From positions 434,001 to 498,000 of the forward strand of contig NZ_JBBKAH010000003.1 in assembly GCF_037652055.1 (NCBI RefSeq): a DNA stretch of 64,000 nucleotides, read 5' to 3'. The stretch is from Pelagibius sp037652055 (lineage in GTDB: Bacteria > Pseudomonadota > Alphaproteobacteria > Kiloniellales > Kiloniellaceae). Below the pieces are notes generated by a model. The model was not told where the DNA came from. It was given only the letters and a program-made list of their open reading frames with translations, and did not search any database. Of this stretch, positions 32,276-41,614 are shown piece by piece (position 1 is the first letter of the stretch; every line of letters begins with the position of its first letter). The position numbers and the translations under genes are program-made.

Positions 32276-33304
32276 TCAGCTGCCGGTCAGGTAGGCCTTG
32301 TACTTGGCACCCAACTCCAGCATGGCCTGCTTGAACTTGGCACACTCTTCGACACCGCCGTACTGGACGTACTCCCAGTGGCCCTTGTTCTTGATCACGA
32401 AGTCCTTGTATTCGGGATCGTCGAAGACCTTGCGGAACGATGTCTGCAGCAGTTTGAAGCGGTCGGGATACTTGTCGACCGCCGCCTTATGGATGCCGTA
32501 GGCGCGCGACGACAGCATCGGTGGCAGGTTGGTGCCATAGACCTGGTTCATGGTCGGCGCGTTGTCGAGCGCCTCGCCCAGAGCGTTCTGGTCGTCGAAG
32601 ATCAGCAGCGTGGTCACCGCGTCCCCGGCGGCGGCCACCGAGCCGGACGTCAGCACGGAGAAGTCGACCTCGCCGGTGACAGCACCGGAGACGGTCTTCT
32701 TGCCGCCGGCAAGCGGGATGAGGTTCACCTCGATGCCGGTATGCTCGGCCAGGGCCAGCATGCCGATGGAGGCCGGGTGGGCGAGACGGCTGGTGCCGAC
32801 ATTCAGCTTGCGCTTCTTGCCCTCGGCGATGATGTCGTCCAGCGTCTTGAACTTGCTCTCGACACCGACGAAGAGACAGCCGGGATCGACGTCGACGCGG
32901 CCCCAGTAGATGTAGTCGTCGATGTTGAAGCTTGGCTCCTGCACCACCCAATTCAGCACCTCCGGCCCCATGTTGCCGAAGATCAGGCTGTAGGCATCGG
33001 GTTCGTACTTGCCCATGTAGACCTCGTAGCCGACACGGCCCGAGGCGCCCGGGTAAAAGCCCGGCTCGAAATTGGTGTTGAGGTATTTTTTCCAGATCGC
33101 GTTGAAGGCGCGCATGTTGCGGTCGGCGCCGCCGCCCTCGGCGGTCGGCACGATGACGTCGATATTGCGCTCCGGATACCCGGCCGCGCAGGCGCGCGAA
33201 ACCAGGCCCGCGCTACCACCTAGAACTGCAGCAGCGGCCCCCACCTTCAACAGGGACCGCCGCGAAACACTTGAGATCAAAGAATTTCGCGAAGACGTGT
33301 GCAT
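32276..33304 (-). CDS. tctC: Tripartite tricarboxylate transporter substrate-binding protein TctC (Bug family)
   Basis: 342 residues. The N-terminus has a twin-arginine signal (SRRSLLKVGAAAAVLGGSAG), so export is by Tat. The mature part starts YPERNIDVIVPTAEGGGADRNMRAF, a Bug-type first strand/loop, and has GPEVLNWVV, NVGTSRLAHPASIGMLALAEHTG and the second-lobe GGKKTVSGAVTGEVDFSVLTSGSV. The ligand cannot be deduced; Bug proteins bind carboxylates such as citrate, tartrate or amino acids. It is the first gene of the operon, with a cluster of inverted repeats upstream. Confidence 0.9.
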   Translation of the reverse strand: MHTSSRNSLISSVSRRSLLKVGAAAAVLGGSAGLVSRACAAGYPERNIDVIVPTAEGGGADRNMRAFNAIWKKYLNTNFEPGFYPGASGRVGYEVYMGKYEPDAYSLIFGNMGPEVLNWVVQEPSFNIDDYIYWGRVDVDPGCLFVGVESKFKTLDDIIAEGKKRKLNVGTSRLAHPASIGMLALAEHTGIEVNLIPLAGGKKTVSGAVTGEVDFSVLTSGSVAAAGDAVTTLLIFDDQNALGEALDNAPTMNQVYGTNLPPMLSSRAYGIHKAAVDKYPDRFKLLQTSFRKVFDDPEYKDFVIKNKGHWEYVQYGGVEECAKFKQAMLELGAKYKAYLTGS

Positions 33305-33374
33305 TGTCGGGTTGCCTCCTCCCAGGCTGATTTGACCGGTTGTTCCGGCCGAACAAGGCGGTAAATCCGCCGTT

Positions 33375-33481
33375 ATTGGTTAAAGCTTTGACCATCTTGA
33401 AAAATAAGTCAAATGAGTCGTTTTCCTGACCGCCCGCGCGCGGATTGGTCAACCAATTACCCTGAATTGGCTTCACCAATT
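33375..33481. promoter_or_regulatory. Cluster of three inverted repeats upstream of tctC, candidate GntR/FadR-type operators
   Basis: ATTGGT-CA-ACCAAT (33444-33457) and AATTGG-CTTCA-CCAATT (33465-33481) are perfect, and GGTTAAAGCTTTGACC (33378-33393) is near-perfect. The first fits the T-GGT-N2-ACC-A core bound by FadR-subfamily GntR regulators. No such regulator gene is in the window, so the protein would be encoded elsewhere. Confidence 0.5.
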
Positions 33482-33555
33482 GAAAAGCGGTGAGAGCTTA
33501 TGCCCGCCCCCGAAGGCCTAACCGACTCGGGGCGTGTGCCGGGCACCGCTACGAC

Positions 33556-34314
33556 TCAGAACAGGCCGAGCAGCGCGACGCCCTCGTACAGCAGGCGCAG
33601 TGCGAGCAGCGACAGTAGCACCGCAAGAACACGATGGAAGACGATGTCGTTCATCTTCACCAGGACGTGTTTGCCGATCACCGTGCCGATGAACCCGCTG
33701 ACGATCATGGCGACGACGAGGCCGGCATAGGGCGCGTAGTTGAAGCCGAGCAGGCCGAAGGCGATGACCTTGATGAAGTGCTGCGCGACCATGCAGGCGG
33801 AATGCGTGGCGACGTGCTCCAGCCGGCCGAGGCGCATCGACTTCACCATCGCCGAGACGAAGGTGCCGGTGGCGCCGAAGAACATGGTGAGGAAAGAGGA
33901 GAAGGCGCCGGTGATGATCACCTTGAAGCGCCCGGGCGCCGTTACCGCCGGCCCCCAAACCGAGTAGAGAATGAAGCAGGCGAGACCGATGTTAAGAACC
34001 GCGGGCGGCAACTGCACCGCCGTCATGCCGCCGATCGCCGCACCGATCAGGCTGCCGACGCAAAACGGCGCCATGACCTTCCACTCGACGTTCCGCAGCA
34101 TGATTCCCGCGCGCCCTGCGTTGGAGCCGATCTGCACCACACCATGCACCGGGATCAGCGCCTGGGCCGGCATCAGCACCGCCATCACGGCGATCAGCAC
34201 GATGCCGCCGCCGATACCGGCCGCCGCGGTGAGGAAGGAGGTCGCCGCGCTGAGCGCAATCAGCCCCATCGACGCCGAAAACCCGACGTCGGCGGGAACC
34301 AGCCATTCGATCAT
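33556..34314 (-). CDS. TauE/SafE family sulfite/organosulfonate exporter-like protein
   Basis: 252 residues, about eight hydrophobic helices in two related halves, with FLTAAAGIGGGIVLIAVMAVLMPAQALIPVHGVVQIGSNAGRA as the family's first signature and SFLTMFFGATGTFVSAMVKSMRLGRLEHVATHSACMVAQHFIKVIAFGLLGF as the second. TauE/SafE proteins export sulfite, sulfoacetate and related anions, or take part in sulfur-compound transport. It is upstream of tctC on the same strand with 250 bases between. A link to the sulfide locus 8 kb away is only thematic. Confidence 0.88.
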   Translation of the reverse strand: MIEWLVPADVGFSASMGLIALSAATSFLTAAAGIGGGIVLIAVMAVLMPAQALIPVHGVVQIGSNAGRAGIMLRNVEWKVMAPFCVGSLIGAAIGGMTAVQLPPAVLNIGLACFILYSVWGPAVTAPGRFKVIITGAFSSFLTMFFGATGTFVSAMVKSMRLGRLEHVATHSACMVAQHFIKVIAFGLLGFNYAPYAGLVVAMIVSGFIGTVIGKHVLVKMNDIVFHRVLAVLLSLLALRLLYEGVALLGLF

Positions 34315-34454
34315 CTCTGCCAGAACCTGAGAAAATGATTAGACCGCAAAGGGATAGGTCCCCCCGGAGACCTACCTGGAACTTATAGCAGCCTTCGGCG
34401 GCCTGACCATAGTCAACTGTCGGCAATCCTGACCGGACCGGAGCGCATGGCCGG

Positions 34455-34970
34455 CTAAGCCGCGGCGCGGATGGCCAGGCGGGTCTCCAGCAAGGCGAGA
34501 CAGGCGCGCGCCGCCTCGGCGCCTTTCACCTTGAAGTGGTCGAAGAAGAAGCGGCGGTGCTCCTCGGAATCATGGAAGTGGTGCGGCGTCAGCACGGCGG
34601 AGAGCACCGGCACGTCGCTGTCCATCTGGACCTGCATCAGGGCGCCGACCACGGTATCGGCGACGAACTCGTGACGGTAGATGCCCCCGTTCACCACGAA
34701 GGCAGCGCCAACGATGGCGGCGTAGCGCCCGCTGCGCGCAAGATCGCGCGCGAGGAGCGGGATCTCGAAGGCACCCGGCGCCTCGAAGACGTCGACCGTG
34801 TAGGCCGGGGCGCCCTCTTGCGACGCGGCGTGGGCCAGTTCCTGTTCAAGACCGCGTTGGCACTGGTCGACGATCTCGCCATGCCAGCGGGCTTTCACCA
34901 GCGCGATGCGCCTGGCCTTCAAGGTTTCGCTGGAGATTTGCGGAGTGATCTGGGGATGGCTCTGATTCAT
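34455..34970 (-). CDS. ribH: 6,7-dimethyl-8-ribityllumazine synthase, type 2
   Basis: 171 residues. VDVFEAPGAFEIPLLARDLA, VGAAFVVNGGIYRHEFVADTVVGALMQVQMDSDVPVLSAVLTPHHFHDSEEHRRFF is the RibH2 pattern known from Brucella and Mesorhizobium (decameric form). It condenses 5-amino-6-ribitylamino-uracil with 3,4-dihydroxybutanone phosphate to make the riboflavin precursor. No other rib genes adjoin it, which is usual for RibH2. An FMN riboswitch precedes it by about 95 bases, so expression should fall when FMN is abundant. The ATG at 34970 has a CGAAGGAGCACAGC site. Confidence 0.94.
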   Translation of the reverse strand: MNQSHPQITPQISSETLKARRIALVKARWHGEIVDQCQRGLEQELAHAASQEGAPAYTVDVFEAPGAFEIPLLARDLARSGRYAAIVGAAFVVNGGIYRHEFVADTVVGALMQVQMDSDVPVLSAVLTPHHFHDSEEHRRFFFDHFKVKGAEAARACLALLETRLAIRAAA

Positions 34971-35064
34971 GCTGTGCTCCTTCGTTGGCACGAAAACAGG
35001 AATCAGGGCGTTGCAAGCAACGGCGCTTGCCCCTGCGCGCTGTGCCGGGTTCGCCGCTCCTGCG

Positions 35065-35214
35065 CTCTCTTCCATCCGGACTGTTACCGTCGGCTTCGGC
35101 CTCGCACCGAATCTGCTGACCTCCTTCGGCTTGCGGCCGAAGAAGCGCTCGCGGGCTCGAACCCTTGAAGGGGATCATACCGCCGGTGGGGACTTGCACC
35201 CCGCCCTGAGAACG
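35065..35214 (-). ncRNA. FMN riboswitch (RFN element) controlling ribH
   Basis: Read on the minus strand, it contains AGGGCGGGGTGCAAGTCCCC-ACCGGCGGTA (junction P2/P3), AGCCCGCGAGCG, GGTCAGCAGATTCGGTG, CCGAAGCCGACGGT and AACAGTCCGGATGGAAGAGAG, in the order and spacing of the RFN consensus. All hallmark segments are present. Distance to the ribH ATG is about 95 bases, enough for a switching hairpin near the ribosome site. Confidence 0.95.
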
Positions 35215-35281
35215 CGATCCCCCGCCCGCAGGCGTGAGACCGATCCTTACCTAGCCCGGAATGTCGGGCCTGTCGATGGCC

Positions 35282-36475
35282 TTAGGCGGCGGCGAGGCCC
35301 GCGGCGACGTCGCCGAAGACCGGCAGCGCGCGCTCGACCATGGCATCGGTGGCGGTCAGGCAGACTCGGAAGTATTCCGGCGTCTGCAGCACGCTGCCCG
35401 GCATCACGAAGACGTCGCGGTCCGCCAGGGCATTGAAGAAGCGGCTGCCGTCGCCGCCGGGAGCCCGCGCGAAGAGATAGAAGGTGCCCTCCGGCTGCAG
35501 CACCTCGTAGCCCCACTGCCGCAGGGCGCCGACCATGCGGTCGCGCCGGCCGGTGAGCGCCGCCATGTCGAGGCTGAGGGACTCGAGGTCGGGAAGGGCG
35601 TACTGCATGAGGGCATTGGGAAAGCTCCAGCCCAGCGACACCTGGGCGCCGAAGAAGGCGTCGCGCAGGGCCTGCCGGTCCTCCCGCGGCATCAGCGGCG
35701 ACAGCGCGAGGTAGCCGATGCGCTGGCCCGGCGCCAGCAGCACCTTGCCGTAGCTGTAGTCGATGAGCGTCCAGGGATAGACGGCGGCGGGGCTGACGAA
35801 GGGCATACCGTCGAAGCGGATGCGCCGGTAGGGCTCGTCGGACAGCAGGAAGAGGCGCCGCCCGATCCGCGCCGAGGCGCGTTCGAGCAGCTCCGCCAGG
35901 GCCTCCAACTGAGCGCGCGGATAGATGCGCCCGGTCGGATTATGCGGCGTGTTCACCACCACGATGCGGGTGTTCGGCCCGATCGCCGCATCGATCGCGT
36001 CGAGGTCGAGGTCGAAGCTGCCCGGCACGAGCGGCACCTGCACCGCCTCCATGCCCTCGGCGGCCAGCATGGAGCCGTAGCAGAACCAGCCCGGCAGCGG
36101 GATGAGGACCGCGTCGCCGGGCGACAGCAGCATCCGGAAGGCCAGGGCGATGGCGCCGAAGGCGCCGGGCGTCAAAGCGATGTCCTCCGGCTCGAAGGCG
36201 AGCCCGAGCTCGCGCGACAGAGCGTCAGCCAGGAAAGCGCGCGGCTCGTCCTCGCTCGTCTTGTAGGCGAACCAGCTGTTGTTCTGAGGAACCGCGTGGG
36301 CCTGCAGCGCCCGCACTAGGCCGGGCAGCGGGACCTCCTGGGGATTGCCGAACGTGAAATCGCAGACGCCGGGCTGCCCACGGCGCTCGGCATAGCGGGA
36401 GTTGAAGTAGAAATCCTGAACCGCCGCCATGCTGGCCGTGGCTGCGAGCACGCGATCCGAAACGACAGCGCTCAT
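35282..36475 (-). CDS. Class I/II PLP-dependent aminotransferase
   Basis: 397 residues. Fold-type-I landmarks are LTPGAFGAIALAFRMLLSPGDAVLIPLPGWFCYGSML, VVVNTPHNPTGR (Asn for pyridoxal O3'), LLSDEPYRRIRFDG (Asp/Tyr), YSYGKVLLAPGQRIGYLA with the Schiff-base Lys at about residue 245, and C-terminal Arg in EYFRVCLTA. It probably transaminates an amino acid such as aspartate or an aromatic amino acid. It is upstream of the ribH riboswitch on the same strand and probably independent. Divergent from tsaC. Confidence 0.92.
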   Translation of the reverse strand: MSAVVSDRVLAATASMAAVQDFYFNSRYAERRGQPGVCDFTFGNPQEVPLPGLVRALQAHAVPQNNSWFAYKTSEDEPRAFLADALSRELGLAFEPEDIALTPGAFGAIALAFRMLLSPGDAVLIPLPGWFCYGSMLAAEGMEAVQVPLVPGSFDLDLDAIDAAIGPNTRIVVVNTPHNPTGRIYPRAQLEALAELLERASARIGRRLFLLSDEPYRRIRFDGMPFVSPAAVYPWTLIDYSYGKVLLAPGQRIGYLALSPLMPREDRQALRDAFFGAQVSLGWSFPNALMQYALPDLESLSLDMAALTGRRDRMVGALRQWGYEVLQPEGTFYLFARAPGGDGSRFFNALADRDVFVMPGSVLQTPEYFRVCLTATDAMVERALPVFGDVAAGLAAA

Positions 36476-36638
36476 TGTCTCGATCCTCCCGGTTCCGCCC
36501 CGCGGCGCCGGCGACTGTGGCGGGAGGCATGGCCCTCTCTACGCCCGGGGCCACGACCTGTCGAGGCCTGAAACCGGCCTGAAACCGGCACGAAACCAAG
36601 AGATGCATTTCCCGGACGAGCGACTAGACTGCGCCGCC

Positions 36639-37622
<984 letters not shown>

Positions 37623-37717
37623 CTTCGCAATGACTGTCATACGCGGGCTTAACGCGTAGAGCAGCGGTGAAAGCAGCGGACTCGCCACGGCAGGCGCGTG
37701 CCACTAAATTGCCTGGC

Positions 37718-39160
37718 ATGGATGCTCGTTCTCCCAAAACCACCGATTTCGATACCCTGAAGCGTCGACTTGCCGATGCGCTGGGCGCCAAGGCGATCGT
37801 CGACTCCGCCGAGGCTATGACGCCCTACCTGGCAGAGCAGCGCCGCCGTTATCAGGGCGCAGCGCCTTTCGTGGTGCGCTCGGCCTCCACCGAGGAGGTC
37901 GCCACGACGGTGACGCTCTGCCGCGAGGCCGGGGTACCCGTCGTGCCGCAGGGCGGCAACACCGGGCTCGTCGCCGGCGGCATTCCCTTCGCGGAAACGC
38001 CGGCCGTGCTGGTGAACCTCGAGCGCATGAACAGGGTGCGCGACCTCGACGCCACCGACTACTCGATCACCGTCGAGGCCGGCTGCATCCTGCAGAAAGT
38101 GCAGGAGGCGGCAGCGGAAGCGGACCGCCTGTTCCCGCTAAGCCTCGGCGCGGAGGGCTCCTGCCAGATCGGCGGCAATCTCTCCACCAATGCCGGCGGC
38201 GTGCACGTGCTGCGCTACGGCAACATGCGCGACCTCGTGCTGGGCCTGGAAGTGGTGCTGCCGGACGGGCGGGTGTGGGACGGTCTGAAGGCGCTGCGCA
38301 AGGACAACACCGGCTACGCGCTGAAGCATCTCTTCGTCGGCGCCGAGGGCACTCTCGGGATCATCACCGCCGCCTGCCTGAAGCTCTTTCCGCGCCCGGC
38401 CGAAACCGAGGTCGCCTTCGTCGCCGTCACCGATCCCGCCGCCGCGGTCGAACTGCTGGGCCGCGCGCGCGCTGCCACCGGCGACCGGGTGAACGCCTTC
38501 GAGCTGATCCCGCGCATCGGCCTCGACTTCGCCTTGAAGCACGTCGAGGGCATCGAGGATCCGCTCAGCGAGCCGAGCGACTGGTACGCACTGGTCGAGC
38601 TCGCCTCCGGGCGCGCCGACGGCTCCCTGCGCGAAAGCCTGGAGGAGTTCCTCGGCACCGCCGTGGAAGACGGCCTCGTCAGCGACGCGGCGCTGGCCGC
38701 CAATGAGCGTCAGGCCCAGGCATTCTGGGCGATCCGCGAAGGGATCGTCGAAGCGCAGAAATTCGAGGGCGGCTCCATCAAGCATGACATCTCCGTCGCC
38801 GTCTCCAAGACGCCGGAGTTCATCACGCGCGCAACCGCGCTGGTGAAGGAGATGGTGCCCGGCATCCGCCCGGTGCCCTTCGGCCATGTCGGCGACGGCA
38901 ATATCCACTTCAATCTCTCGCAGCCGGAAGGCGCCGACCGCGAAGCCTACCTCGCGCGCTGGGACGCGGTGAACGAGGCGGTGCACGAACTGGTGGTGTC
39001 GATGGGCGGCTCGATCTCCGCTGAGCACGGCATCGGCTATATGAAGGCGGCGGAGAACGCGCGCTTCAAATCCGATGTCGAGATGGATCTGATGCGCGCC
39101 GTGAAGCACGCGCTCGATCCCGACGGGCTCATGAACCCGGGCAAGGTGCTGGAGCGCTAG
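37718..39160 (+). CDS. FAD-binding oxidoreductase of the GlcD / D-2-hydroxyacid dehydrogenase family
   Basis: 480 residues. The FAD-binding PP-loop VVPQGGNTGLVAGGIP and SLGAEGSCQIGGNLSTNAGGVHVLRYG with GAEGTLGIITAACLKLFP define the VAO/PCMH fold. The C-terminal FAD-oxidase half has PVPFGHVGDGNIHFNL and AEHGIGYMK...LMNPGKVLER. Family members oxidise D-2-hydroxyglutarate, D-lactate or glycolate and pass electrons to ETF or a quinone. No glcE/glcF genes adjoin it, which favours the single-subunit D-2-hydroxyacid type. It follows tsaC by 95 bases. Confidence 0.92.
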   Translation: MDARSPKTTDFDTLKRRLADALGAKAIVDSAEAMTPYLAEQRRRYQGAAPFVVRSASTEEVATTVTLCREAGVPVVPQGGNTGLVAGGIPFAETPAVLVNLERMNRVRDLDATDYSITVEAGCILQKVQEAAAEADRLFPLSLGAEGSCQIGGNLSTNAGGVHVLRYGNMRDLVLGLEVVLPDGRVWDGLKALRKDNTGYALKHLFVGAEGTLGIITAACLKLFPRPAETEVAFVAVTDPAAAVELLGRARAATGDRVNAFELIPRIGLDFALKHVEGIEDPLSEPSDWYALVELASGRADGSLRESLEEFLGTAVEDGLVSDAALAANERQAQAFWAIREGIVEAQKFEGGSIKHDISVAVSKTPEFITRATALVKEMVPGIRPVPFGHVGDGNIHFNLSQPEGADREAYLARWDAVNEAVHELVVSMGGSISAEHGIGYMKAAENARFKSDVEMDLMRAVKHALDPDGLMNPGKVLER

Positions 39161-39209
39161 CGGCGCAGGCCCCTTACCCCAGCGTCGCCCACCGCGGGGA
39201 GAGCATTCT

Positions 39210-40133
39210 CTAGGTCACGCCCCGCGCCGGTTTCGCCGTGGTCGCCAGCACGATTCCCACCACGATGGCGGCAATCCCAACGGCGTGAAAGCCCTGCAGA
39301 CGCTCCCCGAGAAAGACGAAGGCCAGCAGCGCCGCGAAGGCGGGCACGAGGTGCAGGAAGAGGCCGCCTTTGTTGGGGCCCAGCACCTCGATGCCGCGGT
39401 TGAAGCAGACGTAGGCCAGGAGCGAGGCGAAGACCACCACGTAGGCGACGGCCAGCAGAGAGTCCTGCGAGACCGGCATCGGCCGCACGAAGGCGCTCTC
39501 CCAGAGGTAGACCGGCAGCAGGAAGGCGGTGGCGAAGGCCATGGTCGCGACCAGCAGAGACTGCGGATGCAAAGCAGCAGGCCGGCGCTTCACCAGAACG
39601 GTGTACATCGACCAAGCGAAGACGGCGACCAGCATGATGAGGTCACCCCTGTTGAAGGACAAGGTGGCAAGCTGTGCCGGATCGCCGCGCAGGATCACCA
39701 CAGCAACGCCGCCGACCGAAACCGCAATCGCCAGCAGGATGCGCCCAGTCACCGGCTCGCGATGGAGCACCCAGGACAGCAGCGGTACCAGCACCGGGCA
39801 GATGGCGACCAACAGGGCGGCATTGGTCGCCGTGGTGTAGTTCACCGAGAGATAGAGCGCGGTGTGGAACAGCGCCATGCCGAAGAAAGCGAGCACAGCA
39901 AGGCTCTTCCAGTGGCGCCGGATCTCCGGCCAGTCGCGCCTCACCTTCGGCCAGGCGAAGGGCAGCAGGATCGCCAGAGCCAGCAGCCAGCGCCAGAAGC
40001 TGAGTCCCGCCGGCGGCACCTCGGCATGCACCGCGCGGCCGATGATGAAGTTGCCACCCCAACAGGCCGAAGAGACGCTCAGCAGCAGGGCGGCGGCCAG
40101 CGGCGAGGCGCTATGACTTGACGATGAGGACAA
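39210..40133 (-). CDS. DMT superfamily (EamA) transporter
   Basis: 307 residues, ten predicted helices in two EamA halves: ALLLSVSSACWGGNFIIGRAVHAEVPPAGLSFWRWLLALAILLPFAW and LSFNRGDLIMLVAVFAWSMYTVLVKRRPAALHPQSLLVATMAFATAFLLPVYL. Typical drug/metabolite exporter; substrate unknown. Converges on the FAD dehydrogenase gene. The N-terminal Ser-rich stretch before the first helix suggests the start could be slightly downstream. Confidence 0.88.
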   Translation of the reverse strand: MSSSSSHSASPLAAALLLSVSSACWGGNFIIGRAVHAEVPPAGLSFWRWLLALAILLPFAWPKVRRDWPEIRRHWKSLAVLAFFGMALFHTALYLSVNYTTATNAALLVAICPVLVPLLSWVLHREPVTGRILLAIAVSVGGVAVVILRGDPAQLATLSFNRGDLIMLVAVFAWSMYTVLVKRRPAALHPQSLLVATMAFATAFLLPVYLWESAFVRPMPVSQDSLLAVAYVVVFASLLAYVCFNRGIEVLGPNKGGLFLHLVPAFAALLAFVFLGERLQGFHAVGIAAIVVGIVLATTAKPARGVT

Positions 40134-40168
40134 GGGAAGACCGGAATATCTGGAGAAAGGATGGCGGC

Positions 40169-40375
40169 TTAAGGGTCGAGCTTCTTGCCGGTCAAGTCTT
40201 TGCCCGTTAGTTCTTTGCCGGCGAGGTCGCGCGCAGCCTTGTTCCGGTCGGCATCGGTCTTCCTGCGCTCGGCCTTGGTCCTTCCGAACTTTGTCCGGTT
40301 GGCCGCCGCCTCAGCCTCTTTTTCCTCGCGCGCCCGGCGTTTTTTCACCTGGCGCAGGTTGACGATCTCGCTCAT
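40169..40375 (-). CDS. DUF4169 small basic protein
   Basis: 68 residues starting MSEIVNLRQVKKRRAREEKEAEAAANRTKFGRTKAER, the highly conserved DUF4169 pattern of alphaproteobacteria. It is strongly charged and predicted helical; the function is not known. The C-terminus carries a KELTGKDLTGKKL near-repeat. It is upstream of the DMT exporter on the same strand, 35 bases apart. Confidence 0.9.
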   Translation of the reverse strand: MSEIVNLRQVKKRRAREEKEAEAAANRTKFGRTKAERRKTDADRNKAARDLAGKELTGKDLTGKKLDP

Positions 40376-40496
40376 ACCCCGATGTTAGGGCATCCCCTAC
40401 AGGCTGTCAGCAGGCAAACGCTTTCGGCGGGGCGGCCGCCGGCTGCAGGCCCGAGAAGGCAGATCGGATCAACGCAGCCGTTCGACCATGCCGGGC

Positions 40497-41225
40497 CTAT
40501 TGGTGCAACCTTCGAACCACGTCCCGATCGTCGCGCGATATTTCAAGAACCGCCAGCGCGTTTCTCAGATGCCTTTGCACCGTTCGCAGATGAAGCCCAA
40601 GCCGGCGCGCGATTTCCCGCTCATCCGCGCCTGCGCCGTACTGTGCGAGAACGTCCCTCTGGCGCCGCGTCAGTGTCTTCAGCAGCCGTCGGAATTCGGT
40701 TTCACTCCGCCCGCCCGGATCTCGGACTGGAGGCGCCAACTGGCACTGCATTGCCAGTTGGATCGATTCCAGAAGCTCATTCGTGGAGAAAGGCTTGTCG
40801 AAGAAGTCCACGGCCCCGGCGCGCAGGCTTCTCATGACGGTGCGCGCATCGACGAATTCGCTGATGCCAATGATTGCCAGATTGGGGTAGAGGCGGCTCA
40901 GCCGCTGTACGGCGGGCACGCCGCTAAGCCCCGGGAGCCTCATGTCGAGAACGACACAGCCTCTCGTTGAATGATGCACACCTCTCTCAAGTGAGCCCAG
41001 GTTCGCGTGGGACAGCACGACGAGGCCGACAGATTCGCACAGGCTGCGGACCTCGTTACGTACCGCGACGTCATCATCGACGACCACGACCACACCGTCA
41101 TCGCACAGTTCGCTACCCACAACTGACAACCCCCAAAACCTGGTCCGGCCCTCCAGTCCGGCGCGATCCCTTGAATCGCCGACTACCGTTCCCGCCAAGC
41201 GGAAGCCTTCGGCAATTCCGATCAA
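40497..41225 (-). CDS. FixJ/NarL-like response regulator
   Basis: Up to 242 residues; the real protein probably begins near the GTG about 35 codons inside (just before SELCDDGVVVVVDDD). The receiver domain has VVVVDDD, phospho-acceptor Asp in CVVLDMRLPGLSG, and Lys in VDFFDKPF. A LuxR-type HTH follows (LKTLTRRQRDVLAQYGAGADEREIARRLGLHLRTVQRHLRNALAVLEI). FixJ-type regulators normally pair with a histidine kinase, but none is in the window, so it is an orphan here. The region downstream toward DUF4169 has no other gene. Confidence 0.88.
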   Translation of the reverse strand: MIGIAEGFRLAGTVVGDSRDRAGLEGRTRFWGLSVVGSELCDDGVVVVVDDDVAVRNEVRSLCESVGLVVLSHANLGSLERGVHHSTRGCVVLDMRLPGLSGVPAVQRLSRLYPNLAIIGISEFVDARTVMRSLRAGAVDFFDKPFSTNELLESIQLAMQCQLAPPVRDPGGRSETEFRRLLKTLTRRQRDVLAQYGAGADEREIARRLGLHLRTVQRHLRNALAVLEISRDDRDVVRRLHQ

Positions 41226-41614
41226 ACGCTGATGTCCGCGGTCGTGTTCACCCGCAGCAGCATCAGGTTGTCCGCGACCGGCAGTACCGGGCCATCACCT
41301 TTATTTGCATGCTCCAGCTCCGCGGTAACCCGGTAAAAGCTCGAACCTTCTCCTGCCGCTGCTCCGCGGCCCCGACATCGGCGATCATTTCCGATCACCC
41401 GGCGAACTGAAGCAAGTCCCCTCACGTGAGAGGTGACGCTGTTGGAGCACTAGCATCAAAGCGCGGTTGCCTGCGTGTTCTACCTGACGGGCGCTCGAGG
41501 GCATCTCTCGACTCGCTCGCTCGCAAACAGTTTGCGGCGCACCCCGGTCAGCGGCGGGGGGGCGGTGCTCTGTCGCATCGCCCCCCCGCGCGGCCCGTAT
41601 CCTCGCTGACGTAG
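41226..41614. other. Intergenic region with a GC-rich hairpin, no supported gene
   Basis: About 390 bases between the response-regulator gene and the end of the chemoreceptor gene. GGGGGGGCG (41556-41564) and CGCCCCCCC (41579-41587) form a strong stem just after the chemoreceptor stop codon and may end its transcript. The remaining sequence has no convincing open frame. Confidence 0.5.
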
